A program made the translations under genes and the position numbers. From positions 1 to 19,968 of the forward strand of contig CAMLFK010000067.1 in NCBI GenBank assembly GCA_946479255.1: a DNA stretch of 19,968 nucleotides. The letters run 5' to 3'. The stretch is from an uncultured Oxalobacteraceae bacterium. Its GTDB lineage: Bacteria; Pseudomonadota; Gammaproteobacteria; Burkholderiales; Burkholderiaceae. Shown in pieces: positions 8,911-19,413 of the stretch. The notes below the pieces were generated by a model. The model ran no database searches. It was not told the DNA's origin and saw only the letters and a list, made by a program, of their open reading frames with translations. How positions within the stretch are numbered: position 1 is the first letter of the stretch; every line of letters starts with the position of its first letter.

Positions 8911-9450
8911 TTAGTTATCGTAACGCTTGAGGCGCGCCGCCAGCTGGTGCGGACGCAGGCCGTCGTAGTCTTCGAAGGGCTGGTGAATCCACGGATTGTG
9001 CGGCAACTCTTCCAGGTAGTAATCCGGGCGGATCGACGAGCAGCCTTTCACCCAGATCACGGCGGACTTCACTTCAGTCACGCCGGAAAAGTTTTCGCTC
9101 AGATGCTTGGTGACCTTTTCCAGCGTGACGCCGGAGTCGGCCAGGTCATCGACCAGCAGCACATTGCCGGCCAGCGGCCCCTTGGTCATCGTCATGTATT
9201 TGGCGATGTCGAGGTCGCCGCGCACAGTGCCGGCTTCTTCGCGGTACGAGCTGGTCGACAGGATCGCCAGCGGTACGTCGAAGATGCGCGAGAACACGTC
9301 GCCGGGACGCACTCCGCCACGCGCCAGGCACAGCACCTGGTCAAACTTCCAGCCTGATTCATACACCTTGAGTGCAAGCCGCTCGATCAAGCGGTGATAC
9401 TCGTCCCAGGAAACCCACAGATCTTTGTCGGTTGTTGGTGGCGTGCTCAT
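8911..9450 (-). CDS. Purine-type phosphoribosyltransferase
   Basis: This 179-aa cytoplasmic protein carries the type I phosphoribosyltransferase signature VLLVDDLADSGVTL (97-110), which binds PRPP. It also has LCLARGGVRPGDVFS, a conserved segment of the xanthine/hypoxanthine/guanine salvage enzymes. The position directly after purA (29-nt gap) suits a purine salvage role, converting a free base and PRPP to the nucleotide. The exact base (xanthine, guanine or hypoxanthine) cannot be told from the sequence, so I give no symbol. The ATG at 9450 has a good AAGGGGAG site upstream. It is the last gene of the leftward operon and is followed by a strong terminator. Confidence 0.9.
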   Translation of the reverse strand: MSTPPTTDKDLWVSWDEYHRLIERLALKVYESGWKFDQVLCLARGGVRPGDVFSRIFDVPLAILSTSSYREEAGTVRGDLDIAKYMTMTKGPLAGNVLLVDDLADSGVTLEKVTKHLSENFSGVTEVKSAVIWVKGCSSIRPDYYLEELPHNPWIHQPFEDYDGLRPHQLAARLKRYDN

Positions 9451-9479
9451 TGCTTACTCCCCTTCGTTTTCAGTTCAGA

Positions 9480-11953
<2,474 letters not shown>

Positions 11954-11991
11954 AGGCAGGAGAAATGACGGAGTCGTAAAAGACGGAAGTT

Positions 11992-12021
11992 ATTAAAATT
12001 TGAGCAAGCATGGACGGGCAA
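11992..12021 (-). promoter_or_regulatory. Putative promoter of hisZ-purA
   Basis: On the minus strand TTGCCC (12021-12016) and TTTAAT (11997-11992) are separated by 18 bp, about 40 nt upstream of the hisZ ATG. This would allow the purine/histidine group to be transcribed independently of the hflX-hflK-hflC group. Pattern match only. Confidence 0.4.
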
Positions 12022-12033
12022 TGCGTGCCGGGT

Positions 12034-12053
12034 GGCGCGATAAATGTCGCGCC
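12034..12053. other. Small palindrome upstream of hisZ
   Basis: GGCGCGA (12034-12040) and TCGCGCC (12047-12053) form a perfect 7-bp stem around a 6-nt loop. It lies just upstream of the proposed hisZ promoter, where it could be an operator or a chance palindrome in GC-rich DNA. Confidence 0.3.
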
Positions 12054-12148
12054 AAACCATCGATTTTACCCGAAAACGCGATGGGAGCGCCAAGAAATCT
12101 GGATTGGGAAGTTGTACAGCCGTCACCACTATTGAGATTGATAGCTCT

Positions 12149-12184
12149 AAACCGTCATTCCCGCCTGCGCGGGAATGACGGTTT
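12149..12184. repeat. dRS3-like palindrome, possible hflC terminator
   Basis: A perfect 16-bp stem, AAACCGTCATTCCCGC paired with GCGGGAATGACGGTTT, closes on CTGC. The centre fits ATTCCC-N8-GGGAAT, the published dRS3 consensus from Neisseria. It lies 18 nt after the hflC stop, so it may end that transcript. The T-run (12182-12186) is however on the plus strand, and the minus strand has only three T residues after the stem. Confidence 0.7.
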
Positions 12185-12202
12185 TTCGGCTGGTGGTCTA
12201 GC

Positions 12203-13093
12203 TTACTTCTTGGCGGCGCCGCTGGCGCCTGGAGCGCGGAAGTATTTGAAGAACTCGGAGTTCGAGTCCACCACCATCACGTCGCCGTGACTCTTGAAGG
12301 TGGCGCGGTAAGCTTCCAGCGAGCGGTAGAACTTGTAGAACTCGGGGTTCTTGCCAAACGCGTCGGCGTAGATCTGCGAAGCCTTGGCGTCGCCCTCACC
12401 CTTGATGCGCTCGGCATCGCGGAAGGCTTCGGCCAGGATCACGGTGCGCTGGCGGTCGGCGTCGGCGCGGATCTTTTCCGATTCGGCCGAACCGGTCGAA
12501 CGCAGCTCGTTGGCCACCCTCACCCGCTCGGCCTTCATGCGCTCGTACACCGAGGTGTTGATCTGTTCGACATACTCAACGCGCTTCAAGCGCACGTCGA
12601 CAATCGAAATACCGATCTGCTTGGACTCTTCCACCACCTTGCCGCGGATCGCCGTCATGACCTTGCCGCGCTCGCCGGAGATCACTTCGCGCACGGTGCG
12701 CTTGGTGATTTCGTCGTTGAGCGCCGCCTTGATGATCTGCGACAGGCGGTCGCGCGCACGGTTTTCGTCGCCGCCGAAGCTGACGTAGTACAGGCGCGGA
12801 TCGGTGATGCGCCATTTGACGAAGGCGTCGACCAAAATGTTTTTCTTCTCGGCCGTGATAAAGCGGTCGGCGTCGGGCGTGTCCAGCGTGAGCACGCGCT
12901 TGTCGATGAAGATCACGTTCTGGAACGGCGGCGGCAGCTTGAAGTACAGGCCGGGCTCGCGCACCACTTCGCCGACCATGCGGCCGAAGGAGAATTTCAT
13001 CGCGAAGCGGCGCTGGTCGACCACGAACACGGTCGAGGACAGCAGCATGAAGCCGATAAACAGCGTGACGAGCAGGGTAACGATGCGGTTCAT
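12203..13093 (-). CDS. hflC: Protease modulator HflC
   Basis: HflC is an SPFH/band-7 protein that forms a large periplasmic-facing cage with HflK around the membrane protease FtsH and modulates its activity. The 296-aa product has an N-terminal transmembrane anchor (VTLLVTLFIGFMLLSSTVFVV) and then the band-7 domain (VVDQRRFAMKFSFG.., GLYFKLPPPFQNVIFIDKR, FVKWRITDPRLYYVSFGG). A long helical stretch follows (VYERMKAERVRVANELRSTG, AESEKIRADADRQRTVILAEA) as usual for HflC. Its ATG shares one base with the hflK stop (TAATG), so the two are translationally coupled. It is the last gene before a 249-bp gap. Confidence 0.97.
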   Translation of the reverse strand: MNRIVTLLVTLFIGFMLLSSTVFVVDQRRFAMKFSFGRMVGEVVREPGLYFKLPPPFQNVIFIDKRVLTLDTPDADRFITAEKKNILVDAFVKWRITDPRLYYVSFGGDENRARDRLSQIIKAALNDEITKRTVREVISGERGKVMTAIRGKVVEESKQIGISIVDVRLKRVEYVEQINTSVYERMKAERVRVANELRSTGSAESEKIRADADRQRTVILAEAFRDAERIKGEGDAKASQIYADAFGKNPEFYKFYRSLEAYRATFKSHGDVMVVDSNSEFFKYFRAPGASGAAKK

Positions 13094-14367
13094 TAGCGGA
13101 TCTCCCGGTCACGTGAGGATTCGCGGCTGCGGTTGTCGCGCTGGCGTACTTGTTCCAATGGTTGCATGATTTCGGCCGGCACCGGCGCGTTCTGTTGAAT
13201 GACCGGGCCCGACTTGGCACCAATGGCGGCGTCGTTGGCGGCGGTCTGGGCGATCAGTTTATCGAGCGGCAGGTACAGCAGGTTGCTGCCGGACTTGGCG
13301 TCCACCAGCACCTTGCTGGCGCTGCTGAAGATCTGCTGCATGGTGTCGAGGTACAAGCGGTCGCGCGTGACGGCCGGTGCCTTCTGGTACTCGTTCATCA
13401 CCTGGGTGAAGCGGGCTGCGTTACCGGTGGCGTTCTCGGTCACCATGGCGCGGTAGGCTTCGGCTTCCTGCATCAGGCGGAAGGCGTTACCACGGGCACG
13501 CGGAATCACGTCGTTGGCGTAAGCCTGGCCTTCGTTCTTGGCGCGCTCGCGGTCCTGGCCGGCCTTGACGGCGTCATCGAACGAGCCCTGCACCTGCTCG
13601 GGCGGTTGCACGCCCTGCATGGTGACGTTGGTGATGCGCGCACCCAGGGCGTACAGGTTGACCATATTCTGCATCAGCATCTGGGTGTCGGTCGCGACCT
13701 TCTCGCGGCCTTCGTACAGCACGAAGTCCATCTTGCTGCGGCCAACCACTTCACGGATCGAGGTCTCGGCGATCTGGCGGATGGTTTCCTGCTGCTCGCG
13801 GTTGGAGTACAGCCAGGCGCGCGGGTCTTCGACCTTGTACTGCACGGCAAACTGGATGTCGATGATGTTTTCGTCGTCGGTCAGCATGAGCGACTCGCGC
13901 GCATTCTTGGCGCGTACCGAACCGCGGTAGCCGATTTCCTCGGTGCGTACCTGCGAGACGTTGACCACCTCGTGGTTCTGGAACGGTGCCGGCCAGCGCC
14001 AGTTGAAACCAGGGTTGGCGATCTGGGTCGGCGCGCCGAAGGTGGAGACCACCGCCTGCTGGCCTTCCTGCACGATGAAGGCGCCGCTGGCAAGCCAGAT
14101 CAGGGCGATGATGCCGCCGATGACGCCGACGGTGACGCCGGCGCCCTTGCCTTCAGGGCGGTAGCCGCCGCCGTCGCCGCCGTTCTTGGCGCCGAACAGG
14201 CGGTTCAGGCGGGCGTTGAAGTCGCGCCACATCTGGTCGAGGTCGGGCGGGCCTTCGCCGGGTTTGCGGCCTTCGTTGGCCTTGTGATCGCCTTGCGGCT
14301 TACGGCCCCAGCGCGGGTCGTTGAGCGACAGCGATAGGCCGATGCGTTTGAGTAGGGATGCAAGCAT
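13093..14367 (-). CDS. hflK: FtsH protease activity modulator HflK
   Basis: HflK is the partner of HflC in the FtsH-HflKC membrane complex. The 424-aa product has a cytoplasmic N-terminal region rich in glycine, lysine and proline containing SLNDPRWGRKPQG and DLDQMWRDFNARLNRLFG, both typical of HflK. A transmembrane helix follows (~77-98, VTVGVIGGIIALIWLASGAF), then an SPFH/band-7 domain (FIVQEGQQAVVSTFGAP.., GFNWRWPAPFQNHEVV). The C-terminal half is largely helical with a QN/R-rich end. It begins 1 nt after the hflX stop (TAG-C-ATG). The hflX-hflK-hflC order is the classical one. Confidence 0.97.
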   Translation of the reverse strand: MLASLLKRIGLSLSLNDPRWGRKPQGDHKANEGRKPGEGPPDLDQMWRDFNARLNRLFGAKNGGDGGGYRPEGKGAGVTVGVIGGIIALIWLASGAFIVQEGQQAVVSTFGAPTQIANPGFNWRWPAPFQNHEVVNVSQVRTEEIGYRGSVRAKNARESLMLTDDENIIDIQFAVQYKVEDPRAWLYSNREQQETIRQIAETSIREVVGRSKMDFVLYEGREKVATDTQMLMQNMVNLYALGARITNVTMQGVQPPEQVQGSFDDAVKAGQDRERAKNEGQAYANDVIPRARGNAFRLMQEAEAYRAMVTENATGNAARFTQVMNEYQKAPAVTRDRLYLDTMQQIFSSASKVLVDAKSGSNLLYLPLDKLIAQTAANDAAIGAKSGPVIQQNAPVPAEIMQPLEQVRQRDNRSRESSRDREIR

Positions 14368-14368
14368 G

Positions 14369-15562
14369 CTAGCGTGGTCCGACGTTGGTGGAGGTTAGAA
14401 TTTCGTCCGGTTCGAGGTGACCATCGATGTCGAGGTCGCCGTCGTCATCCGGCTCGGCTTCGTCCTGCTCTTGAAAAAGGTGGGTCAGACCTGGCGCGGA
14501 CCGGGCCGCTTCGACGATGGCGTCGCGCAGCAGATCCAGGCCGGCGCCGCTCTGGGCGCTGATAAAAACGCGGGCGATTTTATCATATTCATCACGTTCG
14601 ATTGCCGGCTCCAGGCCGGCCGCGTCGATCTTGTTCCACACCAGAATCTGGGGAATATGATCGGCGCCGATTTCCTTGAGCACCAGGTTGACCTGCTCGA
14701 CCTGCTCCATGCGCACCGGGCTGGCGCCGTCGACCACATGCAGCAGCAGGTCGGCGTGGATGGTTTCTTCGAGCGTCGCGCGGAAGGCCGCCACCAGCTG
14801 GTGGGGCAGCTCGCGCACGAAGCCGACCGTGTCGGAGACGACGACGTTGCCGACGCCCTCGCCCAGGTAGACGCGGCGGCTGGTGGTGTCCAGCGTGGCG
14901 AACAACTGGTTCGCCACGTACACGCCGGCTTTGGTGAGGGCATTGAACAGGGTCGACTTGCCGGCATTGGTGTAACCGACCAGCGAGACCGAAAAGGTGC
15001 TGTTGCGCCCGCGCGAGCGGCGCTGGGTTTCATGCTGCTTGCGCAGCTTGGCCAGCTTGGCGCGCAGCATCTTGACGCGCTCGCCGATCAGCCGGCGGTC
15101 GGTCTCAAGCTGGGTTTCACCCGGACCGCGCAGGCCGATACCGCCCTTTTGACGTTCAAGGTGGGTCCAGCCGCGGATCAGGCGGGTCGACAGGTGCTGC
15201 AGCTGGGCCAGCTCGACCTGCAGCTTACCCTCGTGGCTCTGGGCGCGCTGGGCGAAGATGTCGAGGATCAGGCTGGTGCGGTCGAGCACGCGGATGTTCA
15301 GGCGCTTTTCGAGGTTACGCTGCTGGGCCGGCGAGAGCGCATGGTTGAAGATGACGATCTCGATCTGCTCAGCAACGCAGGCCATGGCGATTTCATCGGC
15401 CTTGCCGGTGCCGACGAAGTAAGCCGCATCCGGGCTGCTGCGTTTGGCGGTGATGGTGGTGACCGGCTCGGCGCCCGCGGAACGGGCGAGCAGCGCCAGC
15501 TCTTCCACGCTGGCGGCAAAATCGCCAGCGCCGAAATCGATACCGACTAATGCTGCGCGCAT
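14369..15562 (-). CDS. hflX: Ribosome-associated GTPase HflX
   Basis: HflX binds the 50S subunit and splits stalled or hibernating ribosomes. The 397-aa product has the HflX N-terminal domain (YFVGTGKADEIA, NHALSPAQQRNLE, DRTSLILDIFAQRA), the family signature GGIGLRGPGETQLETDRR (140-157), a coiled linker, and the GTPase domain. GTPase motifs are G1 GYTNAGKS (196-203), G3 DTVG (244-247) and G4 NKID (310-313). The acidic tail DEAEPDDDGDLDIDGHLEPD is notable. The ATG at 15562 has a good GGGAGG site. It follows hfq by 48 nt and is tightly joined to hflK. Confidence 0.96.
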   Translation of the reverse strand: MRAALVGIDFGAGDFAASVEELALLARSAGAEPVTTITAKRSSPDAAYFVGTGKADEIAMACVAEQIEIVIFNHALSPAQQRNLEKRLNIRVLDRTSLILDIFAQRAQSHEGKLQVELAQLQHLSTRLIRGWTHLERQKGGIGLRGPGETQLETDRRLIGERVKMLRAKLAKLRKQHETQRRSRGRNSTFSVSLVGYTNAGKSTLFNALTKAGVYVANQLFATLDTTSRRVYLGEGVGNVVVSDTVGFVRELPHQLVAAFRATLEETIHADLLLHVVDGASPVRMEQVEQVNLVLKEIGADHIPQILVWNKIDAAGLEPAIERDEYDKIARVFISAQSGAGLDLLRDAIVEAARSAPGLTHLFQEQDEAEPDDDGDLDIDGHLEPDEILTSTNVGPR

Positions 15563-15610
15563 ACGCCTCCCGGCTGAGCCACCTGGCCGAGGATGGCGGT
15601 GCTCACGGCC

Positions 15611-15847
15611 TTACTCAGCGTCGGAATCAAGATTGAGATTGACCGCCCGCGCTGGCACGACGGTGGAGATTGCATGTTTATAGACCATCTGGGTGACCGT
15701 GTTGCGCAACAGTACGACGTACTGGTCGAACGATTCGATATGTCCCTGAAGTTTGATGCCGTTCACCAGGTAGATGGAAACGGGGACGTGCTCCTTGCGC
15801 AAGGCATTGAGGAATGGGTCTTGTAACAGTTGCCCTTTGTTGCTCAT
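15611..15847 (-). CDS. hfq: RNA chaperone Hfq
   Basis: Hfq is the hexameric Sm-like protein that pairs small RNAs with mRNAs. The 78-aa product is nearly all Sm core: Q9, D10 ([10 protein letters not shown]), the Sm1 region [16 protein letters not shown] and the Sm2 motif YKHAIS with K57-H58. These match Q8, D9 and K56-H57 of E. coli Hfq. The rim patch is R-K-E-H instead of E. coli R-R-E-R. The C-terminal tail is only about ten residues (NLNLDSDAE) against roughly 35 in E. coli. Both are usual in betaproteobacteria. The ATG has a clear GGAG site 6-9 nt upstream. It probably has its own promoter in the long gap upstream. Confidence 0.98.
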   Translation of the reverse strand: MSNKGQLLQDPFLNALRKEHVPVSIYLVNGIKLQGHIESFDQYVVLLRNTVTQMVYKHAISTVVPARAVNLNLDSDAE

Positions 15848-15919
15848 AACAGCTCCGTGATGTTGTTGTAGTTAAGAATTGGAGGCGACGCGCAAATTTT
15901 CAAGTGTCCGTGCCACCAT

Positions 15920-15948
15920 TCTATAAAAAGGCGAATGATGCCGCTCAG
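15920..15948 (-). promoter_or_regulatory. Putative hfq promoter
   Basis: On the minus strand CTGAGC (15948-15943) and TATAGA (15925-15920) are 17 bp apart; the -10 is good and the -35 only partly matches. The leader to the hfq ATG would be about 65 nt. This is the best candidate in the 331-bp gap between der and hfq (15848-16178), which also holds a hairpin at 15985-16013 and a palindromic element at 16034-16155. Confidence 0.45.
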
Positions 15949-15984
15949 TTACTGTAACCTGTTTTACACTTTCTTGTCGGACGT

Positions 15985-16013
15985 ACGGGCACCATTTTAC
16001 GTTTGGTGCCCGT
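15985..16013. terminator. Hairpin between der and hfq, terminator-like on the plus strand
   Basis: ACGGGCACC (15985-15993) pairs perfectly with GGTGCCCGT (16005-16013) around an 11-nt AT-rich loop. TTCTTT follows on the plus strand only. No plus-strand gene precedes it, and on the minus strand no T-run follows the stem. It could act on der read-through, lie in an unrecognised RNA, or be an operator just upstream of the hfq promoter. The stem is certain; the role is not. Confidence 0.4.
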
Positions 16014-16033
16014 TCTTTACTAATTCTTCTACG

Positions 16034-16155
16034 GGGAAGCTCGAAAAACCTACTGCGCGGCCCGCTATTGCACCTGCGTTGCTCACCGTACCTTCGTACG
16101 GCTCCGCTACTCGATGCAATATCAGGCCTGCTCGCTACGGTTTTTCGAGCTTCCC
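16034..16155. repeat. 122-bp palindromic repeat element downstream of der
   Basis: Perfect 17-bp outer arms (GGGAAGCTCGAAAAACC at 16034-16050 and its complement at 16139-16155) enclose a nested structure. Inside are TATTGCA (16066-16072) with TGCAATA (16115-16121), and centrally CCGTAC-CTTC-GTACGG (16086-16101). The design recalls REP/BIME or MITE elements. It begins 24 nt past the der stop, so on the minus strand the folded RNA could terminate or stabilise the bamB-der transcript. No credible protein is encoded. Confidence 0.7.
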
Positions 16156-16178
16156 TACTGATTCTTTTAATTTTAGAT

Positions 16179-17516
16179 CTATTTTTTCGCGAATGGATTC
16201 TTACCCATTCGCAGTTCAATCCGCAGCGGCGTACCGACCAGATTGAAAGTATCGCGGAAATGCTTTTCCAGATACCGTTTATACGGTTCACCAATTGCGT
16301 CCAGGGCATTGCCGTGAATAACGATAATCGGCGGGTTCTGTCCACCCTGGTGAGCATAGCGCATTTTCGGGCGAATCGAACCCTTACGCTTCGGTTCCTG
16401 CTTTTCAACCGCTTCGATCAATGCCCGTGTCAGGCGCGGGGTCGACAGGTCGGCCGTGGCGGCCGCATAGGCTGCATCCACCGATTTCATCAGCGGGCCG
16501 ATGCCGGAAGCCTTCAGCGCCGAAATAAAGTGTGTCTTGGCGAACGACAGGAAGTCAAGTTTGCGGTCCAGGTCGATCTTGATCTCGTCGCGGTCGTCCG
16601 ACTGCAGGCCATCCCACTTGTTGACCCCTACCACCAGCGCGCGGCCGGATTCCAGGATGAAGCCGGCGATGTGCGCATCCTGCTCGGAAATGTCTTGCTG
16701 GGCGTCCAGCAGGAGGATCACCACGTGGGCTTCGGAGATCGATTGCAGGGTCTTGACCACCGAAAATTTCTCGATCGCTTCGAACACCTTGCCGCGCCGG
16801 CGGATACCGGCGGTATCGATCAGCGTGTAGTTCTTGCCGTCGCGCTCGAACGGAATCTCGATCGAGTCGCGGGTGGTGCCCGGCATGTCGAAGGCGATCA
16901 CGCGTTCTTCGCCGATCAGGGTATTGACCAGGGTCGACTTGCCGACGTTCGGACGGCCGACGATGGCGATCTTGATGCCGCGCGTGGCCGGCTCCAACTC
17001 TTCCTCGTCGGCGGGACGCTGGGCAAACGCCTCGTTGAGCGCTTCCTCGACCAGGTCGGCCACGCCGTCGCCGTGGGCGGCGGAGATCACGTACGGATCG
17101 CCCATGCCCAGCTCATAGAACTCGGCCACCACCGAGGTGTACTTCATGCCCTCGGCCTTGTTCACCACCAGCATCACCTTGCGGCCCTGCTTGCGCAGGA
17201 AGTCGGTGATGGTCTTGTCGTGCGGCGTCAAGCCCTGGCGGCCGTCGACGATGAACACCACCACGTCCGCTTCGGCCACGGCCTGCTTGGTCTGCAAGGC
17301 CATCTGGAACATGATGCCTTCCTTGGCGACCGGTTCGAAACCACCCGTGTCGATGACCAGGAACGGGCGTTCGCCGACCCGCCCTTCCCCGTAGTGGCGG
17401 TCGCGGGTCAGGCCTGGAAGGTCTGCCACCAGCGCATCACGCGAGCGGGTGAGGCGATTAAAAAGGGTCGATTTCCCGACGTTCGGGCGTCCTACGAGTG
17501 CAATTACCGGCTTCAT
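16179..17516 (-). CDS. der: Ribosome biogenesis GTPase Der (EngA)
   Basis: Der is an essential GTPase for assembly of the 50S subunit. The 445-aa product has the diagnostic tandem GTPase domains. Domain 1 has G1 GRPNVGKS (9-16), G3 DTGG (56-59) and G4 NKAE (119-122). Domain 2 has G1 GRPNVGKS (187-194), PGTTRDS, G3 DTAG (234-237) and G4 NKWD (299-302). A KH-like C-terminal domain follows ([14 protein letters not shown].., [15 protein letters not shown]). The start is the ATG at 17516 ([13 protein letters not shown]), 4 nt after the bamB stop; the in-frame upstream ATG at 17534 would overlap bamB and add six unconserved residues. It is co-transcribed with yfgM and bamB. Confidence 0.97.
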   Translation of the reverse strand: MKPVIALVGRPNVGKSTLFNRLTRSRDALVADLPGLTRDRHYGEGRVGERPFLVIDTGGFEPVAKEGIMFQMALQTKQAVAEADVVVFIVDGRQGLTPHDKTITDFLRKQGRKVMLVVNKAEGMKYTSVVAEFYELGMGDPYVISAAHGDGVADLVEEALNEAFAQRPADEEELEPATRGIKIAIVGRPNVGKSTLVNTLIGEERVIAFDMPGTTRDSIEIPFERDGKNYTLIDTAGIRRRGKVFEAIEKFSVVKTLQSISEAHVVILLLDAQQDISEQDAHIAGFILESGRALVVGVNKWDGLQSDDRDEIKIDLDRKLDFLSFAKTHFISALKASGIGPLMKSVDAAYAAATADLSTPRLTRALIEAVEKQEPKRKGSIRPKMRYAHQGGQNPPIIVIHGNALDAIGEPYKRYLEKHFRDTFNLVGTPLRIELRMGKNPFAKK

Positions 17517-17520
17517 GGTG

Positions 17521-18675
17521 TTATTCGACCGCAATAGCGGTCACAGTCCCAGATTGTGTTTGAAAAATCAGATTGGTGCCCGCCACCAGGGGTGGCGAGA
17601 TGATCGCGCTGCCATCGGTGGCGGCGCGGGCGAGGAAAGAACCGTCTTCGCGCGACAGGAAGTGCACATAGCCCTGGTAGTCGCCGACGGCGACGGCGCG
17701 GCCGTACGAGACCGGGGTCGACAGGCGGCGGAAGCTGAGCTTGTCGTTCTTCCAGACCGAGGCGCCGCTCTCGCGGTTAAAGGCCGAGATGGCGCCTTTT
17801 TCGTCGACGGCGAAGACAAAACGCTGGTCGACCGAGACGCCGGCATCCGACGACAGTTCGCGGGTCCAGCGGGCCGCGCCCGTGGCCAGGTCGAAGCAGC
17901 CGACCCGGCCCTGGTAGGACACGGCGCAGACGTCTTTGTCGAACACCACCGGCGGGCCGCCGATGTCGGTCACACGGTCCAGGTCAGTGGCGCCGCGCGC
18001 TTCGCCGACCGCCACTTCCCAGCGCGGGGCGCCGGTGGCCAGCGTCAGCGCCAGCAGTTTGCCGCCCGGCTGGGCGATGATGACGTCCTTGCCGACCACC
18101 ACCATGCCCGGCGCATTGCGCAGGGTCAGCGGCGGCACGATGCGCTGCACGGTCCATTTCTTTTCGCCGGTCTTGGCGTCCAGGCCGATGATGCGGTTGT
18201 CGAGCGAGCGCACCACCACCATGCCCTGGCCCACCACGGGCGAGCTCAGCACTTCGCTGGAAGCCTGGGCTTTCCACAGGGCCTTGCCATCCATGTCGAA
18301 GCTCAGCACGGTGCCCTTGGCGCCGCCCACCACGATCATGCTGCCGTCCGAACCGACGCCGGCGGTCAGGCCGGTGTCGGCCTTGATGCGCCACAGCTGG
18401 CGGCCGCTGGCCGCTTCCACGCGCGCGATGGCGCCGTCGGCGCCTGCCACCACCAGGGTGTTGTCGACCAGCGCGGGCGCGAACACGTAGTCCTGGGCTT
18501 TGCCGATGTCGAGTTTCCAGGCGGTGCGCACGGCCATCGTGCCCTTGAGCTCGACGAGCGGCGCCGGCTCATTGCCCTTCGACTTGGAGCCGAAGGGATT
18601 GAGTGAACTGAGCGTGGAGCAGCCCGTCATCAGGGCCATGACGCCTACACCGACAAGCTTCTGGGTAATACGCAT
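17521..18675 (-). CDS. bamB: Outer membrane assembly factor BamB
   Basis: BamB is the beta-propeller lipoprotein of the BAM complex that inserts outer-membrane proteins. The 384-aa product has a lipoprotein signal ([20 protein letters not shown]19 acylated), followed by [11 protein letters not shown]. It then has repeated PQQ-type blades with patterns such as [65 protein letters not shown] and [12 protein letters not shown], consistent with an eight-bladed propeller. It lies between yfgM and der as in many proteobacteria, with a 21-nt gap upstream and 4 nt downstream. Confidence 0.96.
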   Translation of the reverse strand: MRITQKLVGVGVMALMTGCSTLSSLNPFGSKSKGNEPAPLVELKGTMAVRTAWKLDIGKAQDYVFAPALVDNTLVVAGADGAIARVEAASGRQLWRIKADTGLTAGVGSDGSMIVVGGAKGTVLSFDMDGKALWKAQASSEVLSSPVVGQGMVVVRSLDNRIIGLDAKTGEKKWTVQRIVPPLTLRNAPGMVVVGKDVIIAQPGGKLLALTLATGAPRWEVAVGEARGATDLDRVTDIGGPPVVFDKDVCAVSYQGRVGCFDLATGAARWTRELSSDAGVSVDQRFVFAVDEKGAISAFNRESGASVWKNDKLSFRRLSTPVSYGRAVAVGDYQGYVHFLSREDGSFLARAATDGSAIISPPLVAGTNLIFQTQSGTVTAIAVE

Positions 18676-18696
18676 AGTCTTTTGTACCTTAATCGA

Positions 18697-19359
18697 TTAA
18701 GCGGCTGCAGCGGCTGGCTTGGCCGGCGGCACGGTGCCGCCGATGGCTTCCAGCTTCATCTGCACCAGCGGACGGCCCGGGTTCTTGTCATCCATCGCAG
18801 CCAGCGCGGCTTCGTACGCCTTGCGGGCCTCTAGAATCTTGTTTTGCGCGACCAGGATGTCGCCCTTGCGGTCGGCCACGGCGCCGGCGAACTGCGGCAA
18901 GAACTCGCCGGTCAGCATGGCCAGGGCCTGGTCGTAGGCTTTTTCGTCGAGCAGCACGCCGGACAGGCGCAGCTTGGCGATGGCCTTGAATTCGTCGTTG
19001 CCGTGTTCAAGCACCCACTGCAGGCGTGCCTTGGCGGTCTTGAGGTCCTTGGCTTCGAACGCGGCCTTGGCGGCGGCCAGGCCGCTCATCTGGGCGTAGA
19101 TCGAGGAGCCATACTTGCTTTCGACGTCGGTGGCGAGGCGCTGCACCTTGGCGTTGTCCTTGGCGGCAACCTGCTTTTGCAGTTCGTCGTACAGGACCGA
19201 GGCTTCGACCGCCTGGCTGCGCTGGTGGCTTTTCCAGAAGTTGTAGCCGGCGTAGCACGTCATGCAGATGATCAGCACCCAGGTGATCAGGTTGCCGTAC
19301 TTTTGCCAAAACGCTTTCAGCGTGTCCAGTTGTTCTTGTTCTTCGAGATCGTATGCCAT
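18697..19359 (-). CDS. yfgM: YfgM-family tetratricopeptide protein (SecYEG ancillary)
   Basis: YfgM is an inner-membrane protein with a periplasmic TPR domain. In E. coli it associates with the Sec translocon and PpiD and helps hand over exported proteins. The 220-aa product shows the typical N-terminus (MAYDLEEQEQLDTLKAFWQKYG), one transmembrane helix (23-41) and a TPR-rich helical region (AKAAFEAKDLKTAKARLQWV, RKGDILVAQNKILEARKAYEAAL). An alanine-rich tail (PPAKPAAAAA) makes it slightly longer than the 206-aa E. coli protein. No clear Shine-Dalgarno sequence precedes the ATG. It lies between hisS (54-nt gap) and bamB, the conserved position. Confidence 0.93.
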   Translation of the reverse strand: MAYDLEEQEQLDTLKAFWQKYGNLITWVLIICMTCYAGYNFWKSHQRSQAVEASVLYDELQKQVAAKDNAKVQRLATDVESKYGSSIYAQMSGLAAAKAAFEAKDLKTAKARLQWVLEHGNDEFKAIAKLRLSGVLLDEKAYDQALAMLTGEFLPQFAGAVADRKGDILVAQNKILEARKAYEAALAAMDDKNPGRPLVQMKLEAIGGTVPPAKPAAAAA

Positions 19360-19413
19360 GTTGGTTCTATTGGTTATAAGTAATGGAAGTGATGGTTAAT
19401 AAGCAGATAGATT

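Noticed and set aside
15872..16408. A 178-codon minus-strand frame spanning the end of der, the palindromic element and the hfq leader
   Set aside because: It runs out of frame through the der coding region and through repeat DNA, is very Arg/Ser rich and shows no family motif.
17517..17534. An upstream start for der at 17534
   Set aside because: It would overlap the end of bamB and add six residues not seen in Der proteins; the ATG at 17516 begins the conserved [12 protein letters not shown].
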